From: a virus
Direction: 5' to 3' (one strand)
Virus record (IMG/VR): IMGVR_UViG_3300034418_001494
Coordinates: 1-57,768 of that record
DNA: 57,768 bases
Part shown: one piece after another, positions 39,974 to 47,260 of the stretch
Numbering within the stretch: position 1 is the stretch's first letter
How the letters are laid out: each line of letters starts with the position of its first letter
Program-made: the position numbers and the translations under genes
The notes under the pieces: model-generated
The model's input: only the letters and a program-made list of their open reading frames with translations
Told to the model about the DNA's origin: nothing
The model's database searches: none

Positions 39974-40474
39974 TCAGAGATACTTGTCGTAGTTATTGTC
40001 AGGGTCAAAATCATCTACCACCTCGTAACGGGTACGTCTCCCGTCCTTGAACGCAATAAGTTTTTGACCTCTATTTTGACCATCCGATCTGACCGAAGCG
40101 TGAACCCAACCAGAGTTCTCACCCTCATCAGGGTTATAGAATTCTAGGATGAGTTGATCGAAAGTCAAATTCTCACTGATCCAATCTGCGAGTGCAAGAT
40201 TGGCAACACCGTTGATCTCAAAGTCAACGGCTTGTCCGTTACAGTGTTGTGATGTTTTAGAACCACCAACCGCTTTGTTCAGTGCGGGGGATCTATATCC
40301 ACTGTTGATACGTACTGGTCTACCAAATGCCTCACGCACTGGTTGACAGATATTCTGGACAACGTATTTTAGGTTTTCAAGGTGTTCGTCTTGAGGGGTG
40401 TTGTCAATCCCTTTTTTTGTTGCAGTGGCTGATTTTGTGAATTCCGCCAATACAAAGTTCGCGCTAAGTTGCAT
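39974..40474 (-). CDS. M15-family D,D/L,D-peptidase endolysin
   Basis: 166 residues. FGRPVRINSGYRSPALNKAV, SQHCNGQAVDFEI (His77, Asp84) and GWVHASV (His125) form the peptidase M15_3 zinc site (SxHxxGxAxD...H). Such enzymes cut peptidoglycan cross-bridges. No signal peptide, so a holin must release it. With the spanins at 23-24 kb it forms the lysis set. Different from the M15-like domain on the tape measure. Confidence 0.85.
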   Translation of the reverse strand: MQLSANFVLAEFTKSATATKKGIDNTPQDEHLENLKYVVQNICQPVREAFGRPVRINSGYRSPALNKAVGGSKTSQHCNGQAVDFEINGVANLALADWISENLTFDQLILEFYNPDEGENSGWVHASVRSDGQNRGQKLIAFKDGRRTRYEVVDDFDPDNNYDKYL

Positions 40475-40478
40475 TTCC

Positions 40479-41183
40479 TTATTCCTCTCTGTTGTATCCC
40501 AACATTTCCTTGGTCATAATGTAATCCCTTACGAAGTCTGACCTCACAATGTCAGACCAAGTGAACTCTACGTTAGTGAACTTAGTCATATTATCTATAA
40601 CATCAAGGAACTTTAACAGTCCTTTTTTGTCGGTTTCTTTGGTGAAGTCTGTCTGTCTGTAGTCCCCACAAAAGATGATTCGGCAGTTGTGACCCACTCG
40701 TGTAATTATAGAGTCCAACTCGTGAAATGTACAGTTCTGCATCTCATCGATTATGATCACGGCATCGTCAAACGTGAACCCTCGAATGAATGATGTTGAG
40801 ACGAACTCAATCACACCCTCTTTGATCAGTTTGTCATAGGCCTCTTTGTCATCGAAGAGTTCATAACACAGTGCACGGTATGGACCCGTGTATGCATCGA
40901 TCTTTTCTTCTAAGGTGCCTGGCAGAAAACCGATCTCTCGTGTAGGTACTATGGATCGAACAAGTATGATCTTGTCAGGCATCTTACCTTTATCCAGAAC
41001 TTCTTCTAGTCCAAGATATAACGCACTGAAGGTTTTACCTGTGCCGGCAGATCCGGACATTACGATATGATCACCGTTATCCCAGGCCGCATAAACTTTT
41101 TCTTGAGAGGCTGTGATTGGTTCGAAGGTTCTTAGATCATCAATGCGTAACTTCTGCGGAAGCGTATTGACTTTGGGTTTCAT
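40479..41183 (-). CDS. phoH: PhoH-like ATPase
   Basis: 234 residues. MSGSAGTGKTFSALYLGLEE is Walker A (residues 44-51), DDAVIIIDEMQNCTFHEL Walker B, and RVGHNCRIIFCGDYRQTD the sensor segment; all are PhoH-type. Predicted RNA helicase-like ATPase, widespread in marine phages, function unsettled. Stop lies 4 nt before the endolysin ATG. Confidence 0.92.
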   Translation of the reverse strand: MKPKVNTLPQKLRIDDLRTFEPITASQEKVYAAWDNGDHIVMSGSAGTGKTFSALYLGLEEVLDKGKMPDKIILVRSIVPTREIGFLPGTLEEKIDAYTGPYRALCYELFDDKEAYDKLIKEGVIEFVSTSFIRGFTFDDAVIIIDEMQNCTFHELDSIITRVGHNCRIIFCGDYRQTDFTKETDKKGLLKFLDVIDNMTKFTNVEFTWSDIVRSDFVRDYIMTKEMLGYNREE

Positions 41184-41416
41184 GTATTGATGGTATTTCC
41201 TTTTCCAGAACCTTTCTTAATCCTCTCTAGATGATTTTCCCATTCCTTACCCGCCTTACGCATAGGACTGATTCGTCCAGATATCAGGCCTGGCACTGAA
41301 TTGTAAACTCTTTCTAGATGGGGATTGTCGATCTTAAATTGATCGTATTCGGACATTCGGAGAGACTCCTCCAAAATCTCTCCGGTTTCCAAATTTTTAA
41401 ACGTATAAGTTGGCAT
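41180..41416 (-). CDS. FmdB-like small protein without zinc ribbon
   Basis: 78 residues. MPTYTFKNLETGEILEESLR resembles the start of the FmdB zinc-ribbon family (MPxYxF/Y), but no CxxC pairs are present. Basic tail with GSGKGNTINT. A protein of this type precedes phoH in several marine T4-likes as I recall. Overlaps phoH by 4 nt. Confidence 0.55.
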   Translation of the reverse strand: MPTYTFKNLETGEILEESLRMSEYDQFKIDNPHLERVYNSVPGLISGRISPMRKAGKEWENHLERIKKGSGKGNTINT

Positions 41417-41484
41417 GGTTTACTTCACACTTAATATCAAACCTCACTACGACATCTTTCGATGAAGAGATAGGATCACCTTCC

Positions 41485-41658
41485 TTATTGTACTTGAGTG
41501 AATTTAGGTTCGACTTCTAAAATAGTCTGATTGAGAAACTCCCGTTTGGCCATCAGTTTGTGCGCCTTCTGAGTTTTTCCCTTTTTATTGAGACTCGCAA
41601 TATAATTATCTAGTTCTCGACTGTCTCTTTTTAATCGTTCTATCTGAGTTGCTGTCAT
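41485..41658 (-). CDS. Small helical hypothetical protein
   Basis: 57 residues translated by hand: MTATQIERLKRDSRELDNYI, then ASLNKKGKTQKAHKLMAKRE and FLNQTILEVEPKFTQVQ. One coiled-coil helical hairpin. GGAGTGTT precedes the ATG. Sits in the gap between the FmdB-like and 146-residue genes. Nothing is seen in the remaining ~68 nt to 41416. Confidence 0.55.
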   Translation of the reverse strand: MTATQIERLKRDSRELDNYIASLNKKGKTQKAHKLMAKREFLNQTILEVEPKFTQVQ

Positions 41659-41681
41659 AACACTCCTTTTTTGTTGGTGAG

Positions 41682-42122
41682 TTAAGAAGATTGAATTAAG
41701 TTTGGAAATGCCTCCTGTACTAGTTTAAGGGTTACGCCCTTCACTGGTTGTTTTTTCGCAACCATGTTCAAGACGATTTCTGCATCAGCCGGATGAATTG
41801 ATTCGAGCATGTCGATAAACATCTTCTCCCGTCTGAATGCGGGTAATTCTGTACCAGGCCCACCCTTTACAAAGTATCCAAAGTTTTTATGGGCTTTGAG
41901 TAAGGAAGATGGGACTGACTCCGGAATGTTTGGAGTATAGGGCGGTTTGCCTTCGGGAAGAAGGAAGACCAAAGATTTGTCGAAGGTTCCTCGAAGGACA
42001 TCCTTCAATGCGGGTACGTCAGAGTACTTCTTGAGTACTGTCATCCGCTCTGCTTTGTTTTTTGCATTTTCGATTTCCTCGAAAATTTCATAGACTTGTT
42101 TGGTTTCACCTACGTATGCCAT
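41682..42122 (-). CDS. Conserved hypothetical protein of T4-like marine phages
   Basis: 146 residues from the ATG at 42122 (CAGGTG seven bases upstream; a GTG at 42131 is also possible). YEIFEEIENAKNKAERMTVL, DVPALKDVLRGTFDKSLVFL and PADAEIVLNMVAKKQPVKGV, ending in VQEAFPNLI. All-helical with two KAERxxVL-like units. Similar to a DUF6433-type phage family, by recollection. Function unknown. Confidence 0.6.
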   Translation of the reverse strand: MAYVGETKQVYEIFEEIENAKNKAERMTVLKKYSDVPALKDVLRGTFDKSLVFLLPEGKPPYTPNIPESVPSSLLKAHKNFGYFVKGGPGTELPAFRREKMFIDMLESIHPADAEIVLNMVAKKQPVKGVTLKLVQEAFPNLIQSS

Positions 42123-42151
42123 ATAATTCACCTGTTATAGTATATAGGGTT

Positions 42152-42358
42152 TTACCGTTCCCCAGATGCAAGATATTGTTCAAATTCTTCAAAATCTGAA
42201 AAAATTTGATCGTACTCTTGACGAGCGGTTTGAACAGCGTATTCCGCTACAGGCCCGAAACGAGTCCGGATCTTTTCCTCAACAACAGAGAAAGGTTCGT
42301 TGTAGTTATCGCACACGATCTCTTGAACTTCAAAAACAAATTGACCCATCTTACTCAT
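42152..42358 (-). CDS. Small hypothetical protein
   Basis: 68 residues from the ATG at 42358, with GAGGA eight bases upstream and an 8-nt overlap with the previous gene. MSKMGQFVFEVQEIVCDNYN, helical body, and acidic FSDFEEFEQYLASGER. Unknown family. Confidence 0.5.
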   Translation of the reverse strand: MSKMGQFVFEVQEIVCDNYNEPFSVVEEKIRTRFGPVAEYAVQTARQEYDQIFSDFEEFEQYLASGER

Positions 42359-42566
42359 CAGGCATTTCCTCAACGGTTATACGATACTTAGTACCGTTAT
42401 TATCTACAAGATCCAGAGTCTTCTTGGTGGACAAGAAAACCCCATCGACATTCAGATCCAACTTGACTGGACCCACATCACTAGTGAAGTCTTCCCCATA
42501 CATCTTTGCAGAGGGAAGAGTCTTCTTAATGAAGTCTGCGATGAAATCGCAGTACACTAAACTCAT
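42351..42566 (-). CDS. Small hypothetical protein
   Basis: 71 residues: MSLVYCDFIADFIKKTLPSA then beta-rich GPVKLDLNVDGVFLSTKKTL and VTVEEMPDE-type acidic end. In the small-gene operon 42152-43586 behind the promoter at 43619-43647. No family recognised. Confidence 0.5.
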   Translation of the reverse strand: MSLVYCDFIADFIKKTLPSAKMYGEDFTSDVGPVKLDLNVDGVFLSTKKTLDLVDNNGTKYRITVEEMPDE

Positions 42567-42769
42567 GCCGCGAACTCCTTGTTCTCGCGGAAGTATACCC
42601 CCGCAGGCGGAACCAACTTTTCAATCATCACCCAATCTTCGGCGGTCATACGGTTACCGTACTCCTCACACCCAGTTTCTTCGAGAAGGTACTTGACCGC
42701 CTCTTTTGCGGTTGCAAATTCCTTGCGACCCTTCTCTCGACCAAGATATGGTTTTGCAATATATGTCAT
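42563..42769 (-). CDS. Small hypothetical protein
   Basis: 68 residues: MTYIAKPYLGREKGRKEFAT, a helical KEAVKYLLEETGCEEYG and AEDWVMIEKLVPPAGVYFRE. Resembles small phage proteins that carry a K-F-x-T-xx-A-xx-Y-L motif. Overlaps neighbours by 1-4 nt. Function unknown. Confidence 0.5.
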   Translation of the reverse strand: MTYIAKPYLGREKGRKEFATAKEAVKYLLEETGCEEYGNRMTAEDWVMIEKLVPPAGVYFRENKEFAA

Positions 42770-43038
42770 TACACACTCTCCTGTAGAATTAAATCACGAA
42801 CACGTTCACGGTCAAGACTGTCACCGTCACCCCACTCAAAGAAGTTTTGAGGATCCCGACACAGGTCAATGTACTTGACAATAGCCTGTTCGAGATAGTC
42901 AACAGTCAATCCAGCGATGGGGTAGATCCCATCGTAACCATAGAAAGACAGACAATAGTTACGGAACTCACGAAACATTTGGAACTTACGATATTTCTCA
43001 GTCACAATCTTACCACTACCAATCGGAATAACAGTCAT
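42769..43038 (-). CDS. Small hypothetical protein
   Basis: 89 residues from the ATG at 43038, which overlaps the previous stop (TAATG); a TTG at 43050 is rejected. VTEKYRKFQMFREFRNYCLS, FYGYDGIYPIAGLTVDYLEQ and FFEWGDGDSLDRERVRDLIL. Aromatic-rich alpha-helical protein; unknown family. Confidence 0.55.
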   Translation of the reverse strand: MTVIPIGSGKIVTEKYRKFQMFREFRNYCLSFYGYDGIYPIAGLTVDYLEQAIVKYIDLCRDPQNFFEWGDGDSLDRERVRDLILQESV

Positions 43039-43586
43039 TATGCGTACCAACTCCTATAAAAATCTTTACCTTCTTCCGCAGGACAAGCCATACGAACGTC
43101 ATCAATGTTGATGTACTTACCAGCGATTCGCTTCTTGAACTCACTACCAATGAAGGCATCCTTGACGGGGACAACACGGTCACTCATGAAACCCTCAGAA
43201 CCTTCAACACTCTGAAGGGCGATCTCACGAAGGACAACACTCGCACCCTTCTTCGCAACAACCTGATAGGCATCAACGTTAGTCTGTTCCCAACCCCAAG
43301 ACGCGACGAACAAGTCACCCTCTTTGACGTTGGCGATTGCCTCTTTCCGAGCGTTCGCACGGGCAATCTTGCGTTCTTCTTTGTACTTCGCAGCACGATC
43401 AAGACTGACGAGGAAGTCCTCACAGTACTCCACCATGCGAACCTCACTACCGAAGCGGTAGTTGAACTCAATCTTGTAACCAAGACGAGCACGGGGGGCG
43501 GGACGGACACACTTGGCAACGTTGTTACCATAATCCATGGCCAACTCGTATCCACGTTCTTCAAACTTCGCAATCAACTCTTTCAT
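43038..43586 (-). CDS. Conserved hypothetical protein
   Basis: 182 residues. MKELIAKFEERGYELAMDYG, a basic helix AAKYKEERKIARANARKEAI, and beta segments EGDLFVASWGWEQTNVDAYQ, VVLREIALQSVEGSEGFMSD. The C-terminal half looks like a small beta barrel. First gene of the operon behind a cassette promoter; the leader has GAGAGAG. Function unknown. Confidence 0.6.
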   Translation of the reverse strand: MKELIAKFEERGYELAMDYGNNVAKCVRPAPRARLGYKIEFNYRFGSEVRMVEYCEDFLVSLDRAAKYKEERKIARANARKEAIANVKEGDLFVASWGWEQTNVDAYQVVAKKGASVVLREIALQSVEGSEGFMSDRVVPVKDAFIGSEFKKRIAGKYINIDDVRMACPAEEGKDFYRSWYA

Positions 43587-43618
43587 AACAATACTCTCTC
43601 AATCAACGTTACAGGTAT

Positions 43619-43647
43619 ACTATAACCCATCGGGCAAGAAAAGTCAA
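43619..43647 (-). promoter_or_regulatory. Sigma70-like promoter, cassette copy
   Basis: Minus strand TTGACT (43642-43647), 17-nt spacer beginning TTTCTTGCCCGA, TATAGT (43619-43624). UP-like GAAAAAAAGTC upstream. Drives the run of small genes 42152-43586. Confidence 0.85.
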
Positions 43648-43675
43648 GACTTTTTTTCAAAAAAAGTGATATTTT

Positions 43676-43900
43676 TTACCCCCAATATGGACGGTCATCG
43701 TCATCATTCACGAAGTCATCACGGTTGTCCCAGACACCCCAATACATCAGAAAGAGGCCAACTAGGGCGAGACCACAAGTCACCCACATACTAGGGGGAT
43801 CACCAGCCACACAGTCTGCGGCCATCAGACACTCATCATAGAAGTCCTGAGTACCAACCGCACCAAACGTCATCAACAAACCAATCACAATTCTAATCAT
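43676..43900 (-). CDS. Small membrane protein with two predicted spans
   Basis: 74 residues from the ATG at 43900 (TGATG overlap with previous stop). An N-terminal hydrophobic helix (MIRIVIGLLMTFGAV) that might be a signal, a short Cys-containing loop (YDECLMAADCVAG), a second span (MWVTCGLALVGLFLMYWGVW) and an acidic tail NRDDFVNDDDD. Superinfection exclusion or lysis control are possible but unsupported. Confidence 0.55.
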   Translation of the reverse strand: MIRIVIGLLMTFGAVGTQDFYDECLMAADCVAGDPPSMWVTCGLALVGLFLMYWGVWDNRDDFVNDDDDRPYWG

Positions 43901-44037
43901 CAATCAACATCCCATTCTACGATTTCGTACTCATCCAGACCATTCTGGACTGCGTATTCTATCGCATCATCTTCACACTCAAAACACTCCGGCAGGAGTA
44001 CTCCCTCAACTTCTAAGTAGTAAACCAAGTCTTCCAT
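43900..44037 (-). CDS. Small acidic protein
   Basis: 45 residues translated by hand: MEDLVYYLEVEGVLLPECFE then CEDDAIEYAVQNGLDEYEIV. Strongly acidic. The first gene after the promoter at 44081-44109, with GAGGTAAT before the ATG. Unknown function; acidic miniproteins may mimic DNA. Confidence 0.5.
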   Translation of the reverse strand: MEDLVYYLEVEGVLLPECFECEDDAIEYAVQNGLDEYEIVEWDVD

Positions 44038-44080
44038 CACATTACCTCACAGTCTCCTCAAAACAACCAAATTACTTCTT

Positions 44081-44109
44081 ATACTAACAAGTCTGGCAAG
44101 AAAAGTCAA
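44081..44109 (-). promoter_or_regulatory. Sigma70-like promoter, cassette copy
   Basis: Minus strand TTGACT (44104-44109), 17-nt spacer beginning TTTCTTGCC, TAGTAT (44081-44086). A-rich TAAAAAAACGC upstream. Weaker -10 than its sisters. Confidence 0.7.
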
Positions 44110-44117
44110 GCGTTTTT

Positions 44118-45323
44118 TTAAATTATTTTTGAAAATTTTTCCCACATGTACCCCCTCAGTTGGTCCATGTTTACCTTGGTATCTTGGTAAAAGGGTTCTA
44201 GATCGATGCCCTCAGGCAGTTTGATGTTCTCGATTCTACCCAAATGATAATACTTCCCATTTCGATATTCGAGTCTGTCACCCAGTTGACGGGATTCTTT
44301 CCATCTCTGGTGGATTACATATGCGTGTTCGGGATTGACCCCAACCATAAATTGCGTATCCGCTAGGACACCCAGACAATTCTCATCCTCATCATAGGTT
44401 TCATCCACATAGTTCACCAGTGCGGGGATAGCGGTGTCTATAGAACCGTAGTGGGATATGAACCTGAGATTATGCATTGCACACATGTCCCCATAGTCTT
44501 TATCCATTGTAAACCCAGACATGTTAATTGTCAAGCGTTTTTTGAAGGTGTGTCCTCTTATCAACCAATCTAGGATGTCACGGTTAGGTACGATACACCG
44601 ATTGATGCCACGGTCCTCTATGAAGGTTATGGCCTCATTCTTGGTGAGTGGTAACCATTCTTTCCTGTCTGGCAGAGAGTAACTCCAGTGACGATTACTG
44701 GCCATCACAGAGGGTAGAAGGTCTGTCAACATAGAAGATGCATGGTGCATGTTCTTGGTGTGCCAACAAACTGAACTAGGGTGGAACTTGAATATGTGAA
44801 TGTTTCGAAGTGCGAAGACCATACAGTCTTCATGAGTGAACTCTATCTTGCGAGAGTACTGTGTCGTTCCCGAAGTACTGGATACTAAAAAGGGATCCGA
44901 CTCTTCGGCGTACCAAGGGAAGTATGGATCCGGACTTGGTTCCATATCAAGTTCATGAACGACCTTTTTGGAATTGTGGTGGATCATATCACCGTGCAAC
45001 CCCTTGTACAATTTTTCACCAATACCATCGGTGATAGTTAGGTCCGCTGGACCAAACCTTGCAATCTTGGTGTACGGTAAAGATTCTTTGTGTGCGGGGG
45101 AATCAAGTAGGATCAACCGTAATCCTAGTTCTGCACAAGCGAACACGGCCGACACGTGTCTCGTACTTACGTTCATGATTGACACCGCAACCATGTCGCC
45201 CTTTTTCAAACTATGCGTGTCTACGAGTAGTCTCTTCCAACCGTCGATGTCTCGAATGAGTTCATTCTTGGTCTTACCATCGTAAATAATATCGGGGTTG
45301 ATTATATTTCGATCAACAATCAT
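44118..45323 (-). CDS. Adenylate-forming enzyme (AMP-binding, acyl-CoA-synthetase-like)
   Basis: 401 residues. LVSSTSGTTQYSRKIEFTHE is the phosphate-binding A3 motif, VFACAELGLRLILLDSPAH the acyl-activating N-terminal core, and SRQLGDRLEYRNGKYYHLGR the A7/A8 region with GD and R. It is shorter than the usual 500-600 residues: the C-terminal lid domain is reduced to about 50 residues and the thioester lysine is not obvious. It would activate a carboxylate as acyl-AMP. No carrier protein is present nearby. An internal promoter-like sequence occurs at 44506-44534. Confidence 0.75.
   Translation of the reverse strand: MIVDRNIINPDIIYDGKTKNELIRDIDGWKRLLVDTHSLKKGDMVAVSIMNVSTRHVSAVFACAELGLRLILLDSPAHKESLPYTKIARFGPADLTITDGIGEKLYKGLHGDMIHHNSKKVVHELDMEPSPDPYFPWYAEESDPFLVSSTSGTTQYSRKIEFTHEDCMVFALRNIHIFKFHPSSVCWHTKNMHHASSMLTDLLPSVMASNRHWSYSLPDRKEWLPLTKNEAITFIEDRGINRCIVPNRDILDWLIRGHTFKKRLTINMSGFTMDKDYGDMCAMHNLRFISHYGSIDTAIPALVNYVDETYDEDENCLGVLADTQFMVGVNPEHAYVIHQRWKESRQLGDRLEYRNGKYYHLGRIENIKLPEGIDLEPFYQDTKVNMDQLRGYMWEKFSKII
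44506..44534 (-). promoter_or_regulatory. Promoter-like sequence inside the adenylating enzyme gene
   Basis: Minus strand TTGACA (44529-44534), 17-nt spacer beginning ATTAACATG, TACAAT (44506-44511): 11 of 12 consensus bases. It may be a true internal start or chance. Confidence 0.45.
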
Positions 45324-45727
45324 TGGATATGTTTCGCATGTATCTTACAACCAATGAACGCATTGTAGTAATCCTCTCGCAACAGAACATCACGATCAAA
45401 TTGTTCTTTCGCCTCATAGTAGGAACACTCACCTTTCGATTTGCACAACCTCAAAATTTGACGATGGTAGGCGTCCCCACCTTTCGTTTCGACTAGAAGT
45501 TTTAGTTCTTCGGATGATCCGTAGTAGTCTCTCCAGTCGGACTGAACCTTTTTGATCCTCTTCCTTTTTTGTCCCTTAAGAGGAGGCAATTTTCGAGTAG
45601 ACCAAAAGAACTTCTTACCAACATACTTCTTGTTGGTGTCACGTTCAGTGATCAGATAGACGAACCCAACCCACTGACTGAGTTCGTCTTCATCTGGTTC
45701 GTAAGGCGTTCCGTTATAAATCCACAT
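45320..45727 (-). CDS. GIY-YIG nuclease-like protein
   Basis: 135 residues. VGFVYLITERDTNKKYVGKK is the GIY-YIG motif in the form VYL...KYVGKK, followed by FFWSTRKLPPLKG with the conserved Arg and YHRQILRLCKSKGECSYYEA, the later helix with Glu. Resembles Seg-like and structural phage GIY-YIG proteins. Could be a free-standing homing-type endonuclease. Overlaps the adenylating gene by 4 nt. Confidence 0.7.
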   Translation of the reverse strand: MWIYNGTPYEPDEDELSQWVGFVYLITERDTNKKYVGKKFFWSTRKLPPLKGQKRKRIKKVQSDWRDYYGSSEELKLLVETKGGDAYHRQILRLCKSKGECSYYEAKEQFDRDVLLREDYYNAFIGCKIHAKHIQ

Positions 45728-45740
45728 ACTGTATGTAGAC

Positions 45741-45893
45741 TTATACTACGGCACTATCTCCTAGATATTCAACTTCCGCCTCTTCACCGCACAAAGGACA
45801 GTAGAGAGGTTCGTCATCATCGTAACTACAAACAACCTTGGTGATGCCATCACATATAACGCACTCAACTTGGTATATGTAAGACTCCATCAT
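45741..45893 (-). CDS. Zinc-ribbon miniprotein
   Basis: 50 residues translated by hand: MMESYIYQVECVICDGITKV then VCSYDDDEPLYCPLCGEEAE. Two CxxC pairs (Cys11/Cys14 and Cys32/Cys35) make a zinc ribbon. The start overlaps the nrdB stop (ATGATGG). Acidic. May be a redox, assembly or regulatory partner of the neighbouring RNR. Confidence 0.65.
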   Translation of the reverse strand: MMESYIYQVECVICDGITKVVCSYDDDEPLYCPLCGEEAEVEYLGDSAVV

Positions 45894-46882
45894 GCAGCGA
45901 CATTCTCGCTAATGTCGCACACAACGGGACTTTCCTCCCATCCCCAACTTCCTGCCATCCCAACAACACTGTATTCGGTAACTCTTTTTTCGAAGAAGTT
46001 GTCATGGGATGCACCGTTAAGCACCCAGTCAAGCCAGGTGAGGGGATTATCCTTCTGTCTAAATTTTGGTTTGAGACCCAGTTGAAGTAAACGCCTATCA
46101 GCGATATGACGAATATACTTCCTAACTTCAGTCTTAGTGAGTCCCTGTACATCGTTACCACGGAACGCAAGGTTGATAAATTTGTCTTCCAGTTCAACTG
46201 CATTTTTTGCCATCTCATAGATTTTGGATTTAAGTTCATCGTTCACGATGCGAGGATGTTCCTCACAGAATGTACGAAACAGTTTTGCATTCCCTTGCAC
46301 GTGAAGTGTTTCATCACGTATCGACCATTCCACGATTGTACCCATACCCTTCATCTTTCCGAATCGTTGAAAGTTCAACAACATCACGAATGAAGAGAAA
46401 AGACTCATACCTTCGTTGAATACTGACTGAGCAAGGGCGAGTGCAAGACCCGTGTGTGTACTAACGTCACCTTCTTTCATGAAGTCAACTTTGTCTGCCA
46501 TCTCCTTGAACTCAAGAAACTTGTGGTACTCTTCGTCGGGTAGACCCAGAGTATCGTTCAACAGTGCATATGCACGTTGGTGTACTGCCTCCCGTCCGGC
46601 GAACGAGGACAACATGTTACGGACCTCGTTGTTTTTAAAACGAGGGATTAGTAGTTCGTGGTAGTTCTCGCCCACCTGAACATCCGACTGAGTAAACAGT
46701 CTGAGAATGTGTGTGATGAAGTCTTTCTCCTCATCGGTAAGTTTAGTCTTCCAGTCCTGTACGTCTTCGGACAGTTCCGCCTCATCCTCAATCCAATGAA
46801 CCTCTTCATGTTTCTTAGAGAGTTCTACCGCCCAAGGATACTTGAACGGTTTGTAGGTTGTACTAAATTCTAATAGGGACAT
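45890..46882 (-). CDS. nrdB: Ribonucleotide reductase class I beta subunit (NrdB)
   Basis: 330 residues. Metal ligands Asp67, Glu98 and His101 and the radical Tyr105 (REAVHQRAY), plus later ligands in FNEGMSLF and RDETLH, are all in place. Builds the tyrosyl radical that starts ribonucleotide reduction by NrdA. Ends ...NVAA. ATP-dependent DNA precursor supply for the phage. Directly after iscU, 1-nt overlap. Confidence 0.92.
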   Translation of the reverse strand: MSLLEFSTTYKPFKYPWAVELSKKHEEVHWIEDEAELSEDVQDWKTKLTDEEKDFITHILRLFTQSDVQVGENYHELLIPRFKNNEVRNMLSSFAGREAVHQRAYALLNDTLGLPDEEYHKFLEFKEMADKVDFMKEGDVSTHTGLALALAQSVFNEGMSLFSSFVMLLNFQRFGKMKGMGTIVEWSIRDETLHVQGNAKLFRTFCEEHPRIVNDELKSKIYEMAKNAVELEDKFINLAFRGNDVQGLTKTEVRKYIRHIADRRLLQLGLKPKFRQKDNPLTWLDWVLNGASHDNFFEKRVTEYSVVGMAGSWGWEESPVVCDISENVAA

Positions 46883-47259
46883 CAGTGTTTTTCCTTGTAA
46901 TCTTTGATGGCTGCTTTGATTGCGTCTTCTGCAAGAACACTACAATGAATTTTTACGGGTGGAAGTGCGAGTTCTTCTGCGATATCTGTATTACGGATTT
47001 GCCCGGCGTCTTCAAGATTTTTCCCTTTGACCCATTCGGTGAGTAGAGAACTAGAAGCGATAGCACTACCACAACCATAAGTTTTAAACCGTGCGTCTTC
47101 AATAATTCCTTCATCACTCACCCTGATCTGTAGTCTCATGACATCACCACAAGCGGGTGCACCCACCATACCTGTACCAATGTCTTCTTCGTCTTCGTCG
47201 AACTTACCCACGTTACGTGGGTTTTCGTAGTGGTCTAATACCTTTTCCGAATATGCCAT
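46882..47259 (-). CDS. iscU: IscU-like iron-sulfur cluster scaffold
   Basis: 125 residues from the ATG at 47259; a frame extension to 47298 would lie inside nrdA. MAYSEKVLDHYENPRNVGKF is the IscU start. Cys37 with Asp39, Cys63, His105 and Cys106 are all conserved, and LPPVK (99-103) is the HscA-binding motif, in the same numbering as E. coli IscU. It would accept sulfur from host IscS and assemble [2Fe-2S] clusters. Lies between nrdA and nrdB, which points to supporting iron cofactors (NrdB, ferritin-like, radical SAM). Confidence 0.93.
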   Translation of the reverse strand: MAYSEKVLDHYENPRNVGKFDEDEEDIGTGMVGAPACGDVMRLQIRVSDEGIIEDARFKTYGCGSAIASSSLLTEWVKGKNLEDAGQIRNTDIAEELALPPVKIHCSVLAEDAIKAAIKDYKEKH

Positions 47260-47260
47260 G

